IMG/VR virus record: IMGVR_UViG_3300024433_000015
Location: 1-42,476 of that record
Direction: 5' to 3' (one strand)
Origin: a virus
DNA: 42,476 nt
The position numbers were made by a program, and so were the translations under genes. Under the pieces are notes generated by a model. It saw nothing but the letters and a program-made list of their open reading frames with translations, was not told the DNA's origin and searched no databases. Positions 40,124-42,476 of this stretch are shown piece after piece. How positions within the stretch are numbered: position 1 is the stretch's first letter; the number at the start of each line of letters is the position of its first letter.

Positions 40124-41638
40124 ATGACTAAGGAAGAATTAGAAAAAAGAAAACAACTTTGTAAAAATTGTTATACTTGTGAGAAAGGGGTATCTCCAGA
40201 TACAACAATTGATGATCTGAAAGAGGGAAAAGTGATTGAACCGATTTCTGTTCCTTTTCTAAAAAATGATGAAAAGAAAAAAAGGATGGAATTATGTAAA
40301 AATTGTTATACTTGTGAGAAAGGGGTATCTCCAGATAAAACTATTGATGATATGAAGGAGGGACAGCAGATTTTTTCTCCTTCAGGGAGCAGTTCTGATA
40401 GGGCTAAACAGTGTAGGGTTTGTTACACCTGTGAAAAAGGAGTATCAAAAGATATTACTATTGACCAGATGAGAGGACAATCACAGGATAGAGGCGGGAT
40501 GCCATTTGTGTATTATATTTTTAATTCGGGAGTATCATGTAATTTTAGATGTGCCTACCCATGTTATACAGGAGAGAATAAAGGTAGAATGTCTCGTTCT
40601 GTTATACATAAAACTTTAGAGTGGTTATTTAAGAAGCAACCATATAAAAATATTACCTGTCATTTTTTTGGTGGAGAGCCAACATTAAATTGGGATGGGC
40701 TTGTAGATATAGTAGAGATTGGAAATGAAATGGCAAAGAGTAATGGGTATACCGTTACTTGGTCTATGACTACAAATGGGTCACTTCTAAATGCGGAACG
40801 TCTAGATTGGATAACGAAGCGGTTTCGTCCAGGGAATCCTTTTTTGTTAAGTTTAGATGGTCGTCCTGGGACTCATAATAAATATAGAGTATTAGTAGGA
40901 GGAAAACCTACTTATCATTTGATTCCTGTAGATGATATAATAAAACGATTTCCTTCACTTGAAGTTCGTCCTACAATCTGTGCTGATACTGCTAAAGATT
41001 GGTTTGAGGATTATAGGTTTTTAAGAAATAAGGGGTTTAAATCAATTGCTATTGAACCTAATTATGAGATGGAGTGGTCAGAAGAACAATTGAGAGATTA
41101 TGGGAATATGTTAAGGCAATTAGGGAGATATTATATATATGCTCAGAAGGTCGGTCAACCTATTCGGATGAAGTGGGTTGAGGTTGTTATAGAAGGTTTG
41201 CAAAGAGGAGCAGCTCCAACGGGGCAGATGTGTGGGGTTGGTTTTAATTGTGCTGCTATTGACCATCGAGGTAAATTATATGCTTGTCAGCGGTATGCTA
41301 GCTATAATGAACCTGAAAAGTTTGCTATTGGGGATGTTGAAAAAGGATTTGATGAATTTAAGTTGTTAGAATGTCAATCTTTGTTGAGAGAGGAAGTTCA
41401 AGGAGATATTTCTGCTGGACATAATTGTAGAACTTGTGGAGTATCTCAATTTTGTTTTAAGGGGTGTAATGCAGGCAATGCAAAACTTATGGGAGACCGA
41501 AGACTTGCTCTTCCTAATTATTGTGTTTTAACTAAGATAGAAGTACGTGAAGCTTTATCTGTGTTAATGGAGTTGAACAAGCTCGGATTAAGGAAGGATA
41601 ATCAGTTTCAAGGACAGGGATGGGCTTGTCCAAAATAG
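40124..41638 (+). CDS. Radical SAM/SPASM enzyme with three substrate-like N-terminal Cys motifs
   Basis: 504 residues. Residues 1-120 hold three repeats: C13/C16/C19, C58/C61/C64 and C97/C100/C103, each reading CxxCYTCEKGVS followed by a TID segment. The radical SAM cluster motif is Cys139-x3-Cys143-x3-Cys147 (SCNFRCAYPCY), one residue longer than the usual CX3CX2C. HFFGGEPTLNW (GGEP) and LLSLDGRPGTH follow as in sulfatase-maturase-type enzymes. The C-terminal SPASM domain is clear: Cys370, 376, 388, then 435, 438, 444, 448 and 467, enough for two auxiliary Fe-S clusters. SPASM enzymes mostly modify peptides or proteins, including thioether links at Cys. With two Cys-repeat genes just upstream, these are the likely substrates. 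GGAGG is 6 bases before the ATG. Confidence 0.88.
   Translation: MTKEELEKRKQLCKNCYTCEKGVSPDTTIDDLKEGKVIEPISVPFLKNDEKKKRMELCKNCYTCEKGVSPDKTIDDMKEGQQIFSPSGSSSDRAKQCRVCYTCEKGVSKDITIDQMRGQSQDRGGMPFVYYIFNSGVSCNFRCAYPCYTGENKGRMSRSVIHKTLEWLFKKQPYKNITCHFFGGEPTLNWDGLVDIVEIGNEMAKSNGYTVTWSMTTNGSLLNAERLDWITKRFRPGNPFLLSLDGRPGTHNKYRVLVGGKPTYHLIPVDDIIKRFPSLEVRPTICADTAKDWFEDYRFLRNKGFKSIAIEPNYEMEWSEEQLRDYGNMLRQLGRYYIYAQKVGQPIRMKWVEVVIEGLQRGAAPTGQMCGVGFNCAAIDHRGKLYACQRYASYNEPEKFAIGDVEKGFDEFKLLECQSLLREEVQGDISAGHNCRTCGVSQFCFKGCNAGNAKLMGDRRLALPNYCVLTKIEVREALSVLMELNKLGLRKDNQFQGQGWACPK
40160..40202 (+). repeat. 43-bp direct repeat, copy 1 (radical SAM N-terminus)
   Basis: Identical to 40295-40337. Encodes the CKNCYTCEKGVSPD segment. 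Base-for-base identity, including third codon positions, points to recent duplication or gene conversion. Confidence 0.9.
40295..40337 (+). repeat. 43-bp direct repeat, copy 2 (radical SAM N-terminus)
   Basis: Identical to 40160-40202, offset 135 bases (45 codons), so it stays in frame. The third protein copy (residues 97-115) is diverged at DNA level. Confidence 0.9.
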
Positions 41639-41648
41639 GAGCATAATT

Positions 41649-41816
41649 TTGGGTGTAGTTCAAGTAGGTGGTTTGGGAAGGTTTAGACAAATAAATGAGA
41701 GGATTCCAATTAGACATCCAGTGAAACAAGATAAGTTAAATCAATTATTAAGTTCTTATATAAAAAATGAAAGTGGTAATTATCACTGGAAGGTGAAGGA
41801 GAAGACCAATCGCTAA
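41649..41816 (+). CDS. Small hypothetical protein, 55 aa
   Basis: TTG start at 41649 with AGGAG (41637-41641) 7 bases upstream, overlapping the end of the radical SAM gene; stop TAA at 41814. The product is basic (for example MGVVQVGGLGRFRQINERIP) with no cysteine and no recognised domain. It overlaps the start of the following gene. It may be a small tail-module protein that couples translation to the next gene. Confidence 0.5.
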   Translation: MGVVQVGGLGRFRQINERIPIRHPVKQDKLNQLLSSYIKNESGNYHWKVKEKTNR

Positions 41817-42476
41817 AATTTCAAAATTTGGTTCTGGTGTTGAAATAGATAAACATTTTGCTCAACCTTCTTCTATAGCACATAGAGGAGCCGATTTTTT
41901 TCATATTAAAGGAGCTTTTATAGATACTTCAGCAGGAGTAGGAGACGCAGGGAAGCCCATTAAATTGGATGCTAGTGGTGAGATAGCTTCTTCTATGATA
42001 AAAGGTGGTTGGTGTGATTATAATTTTGCTGATTATTTAGACCAAGCAGTAAAAACAATTTCGAGTCCTACATTTAAAGAGCCTCTTCTATCGTCAATTA
42101 AACAGAGGCTTGACCAATGGAATGGAACTGACATATCTGATGGATTTAATCATTCAGTACCTTTTAAGATTGATGTAGGTTCTATTGTTGGGACACATTA
42201 TTTTAAGATTGCAAGGATAAAGCTTACAGCCAGTTATAAAGCAGGTCAGGTTCAGGGATTCCTTTCTATGGGGTCTTCAGGTAGATATGGTACTAATCAT
42301 CACATTTGTATTGGTGCAATAAGTGGTAGTGACTCTACAGTGGCTCCTACAGTTAGATATTTAAAATATGGTAGTATGGTTTCTGATTATATAAGAGTAT
42401 ATCTTGTTTCTAATTTTGATGGTCAAAATCATTATGCTTTAGATATTTATGTGGCGTTAACTTCTTGGACTGGTTG
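41809..42476 (+). CDS. Tail fibre / receptor-binding-like protein (3' truncated by window), possible AUC start
   Basis: The frame is open from 41797 to the end of the window, over 220 codons. It contains no ATG, GTG or TTG near the start; the first are a TTG near 41963 and an ATG near 41995, both well inside. AAGGAG (41796-41801) is exactly 7 bases before ATC 41809, giving a typical MAKISKFGSGVEID start if AUC is read as Met. The protein is beta-rich with SAGVGDAGKPIKLDASGEI, the collagen-free phrase common at the N-terminus of phage fibre/appendage proteins (parameter list 'DASGEI'), followed by a globular part. Position at the tail tip supports a fibre. The unusual start could be a base error (ATG to ATC). 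Confidence 0.6.
   Translation, partial: MAKISKFGSGVEIDKHFAQPSSIAHRGADFFHIKGAFIDTSAGVGDAGKPIKLDASGEIASSMIKGGWCDYNFADYLDQAVKTISSPTFKEPLLSSIKQRLDQWNGTDISDGFNHSVPFKIDVGSIVGTHYFKIARIKLTASYKAGQVQGFLSMGSSGRYGTNHHICIGAISGSDSTVAPTVRYLKYGSMVSDYIRVYLVSNFDGQNHYALDIYVALTSWTG

Noticed and set aside
1-42476. tRNA genes, insertion sequences, integrase or attachment sites
   Set aside because: Looked for cloverleaf patterns, transposase motifs and integrase motifs by eye; none found, so lysogeny cannot be judged from this window.
1-42476. Stop-codon reassignment
   Set aside because: TAA, TAG and TGA each end clear genes at tight junctions, and no gene is broken by a single in-frame stop.

Overview
The window is one long, gene-dense stretch of a tailed double-stranded DNA phage or prophage. 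Every supported gene is on the + strand. Genes are packed with ATGA, TAATG or TTGA overlaps and GGAGG-type ribosome binding sites, and the DNA is A+T-rich. TAA, TAG and TGA all end genes, so the ordinary bacterial code fits. The morphology suggested is a siphovirus: lambda-type major capsid, a tail tube protein, a frameshifted tail assembly chaperone pair, a 1711-residue tape measure and no sheath gene. The host cannot be named. Two radical SAM proteins, a family-4 uracil-DNA glycosylase with Fe-S cysteines and a Cas4-like Fe-S nuclease hint at an anaerobic or microaerophilic bacterium. Sigma70-like promoters indicate bacterial transcription.

Layout. 1-3744: end of a glycosyltransferase, a transglycosylase with a membrane anchor or lipobox, an HNH-like protein, a xylose-isomerase-like barrel protein and small unknowns. 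3771-17174: replication, recombination and repair. This holds a gp32-like ssDNA-binding protein, RecA/UvsX, a DUF932-like protein, a Rad50/SbcC-like ATPase split into two distant genes, SbcD/Mre11, a Cas4-like nuclease, a sliding clamp, an HExxH protein, a RuvC-like resolvase, a uracil-DNA glycosylase, a large radical SAM protein and a DnaX-like clamp loader. 17208-25982: terminase, portal, prohead protease/scaffold, decoration protein and major capsid. 26002-36822: head-tail connection, tail tube, chaperones with a GGGAAAC slippery site, tape measure and distal tail protein. 36822-42476: tail tip.

The tail tip is the most unusual part. The hub-like protein (36822-39281) ends in about 246 residues of CxxCxxC repeats, roughly 28% cysteine. 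The next gene (39294-40055) is a free protein made almost wholly of the same repeat. The next (40124-41638) is a radical SAM/SPASM enzyme whose own N-terminus carries three copies of a CxxCYTCEKGVS motif that looks like the repeat. Its predicted cluster motif is CX3CX3C, not CX3CX2C. I infer a phage-encoded, RiPP-like maturation system that modifies a cysteine-ladder domain on the virion tail tip. It is followed by a 55-residue gene and a tail fibre-like gene that runs off the window and appears to start at AUC.
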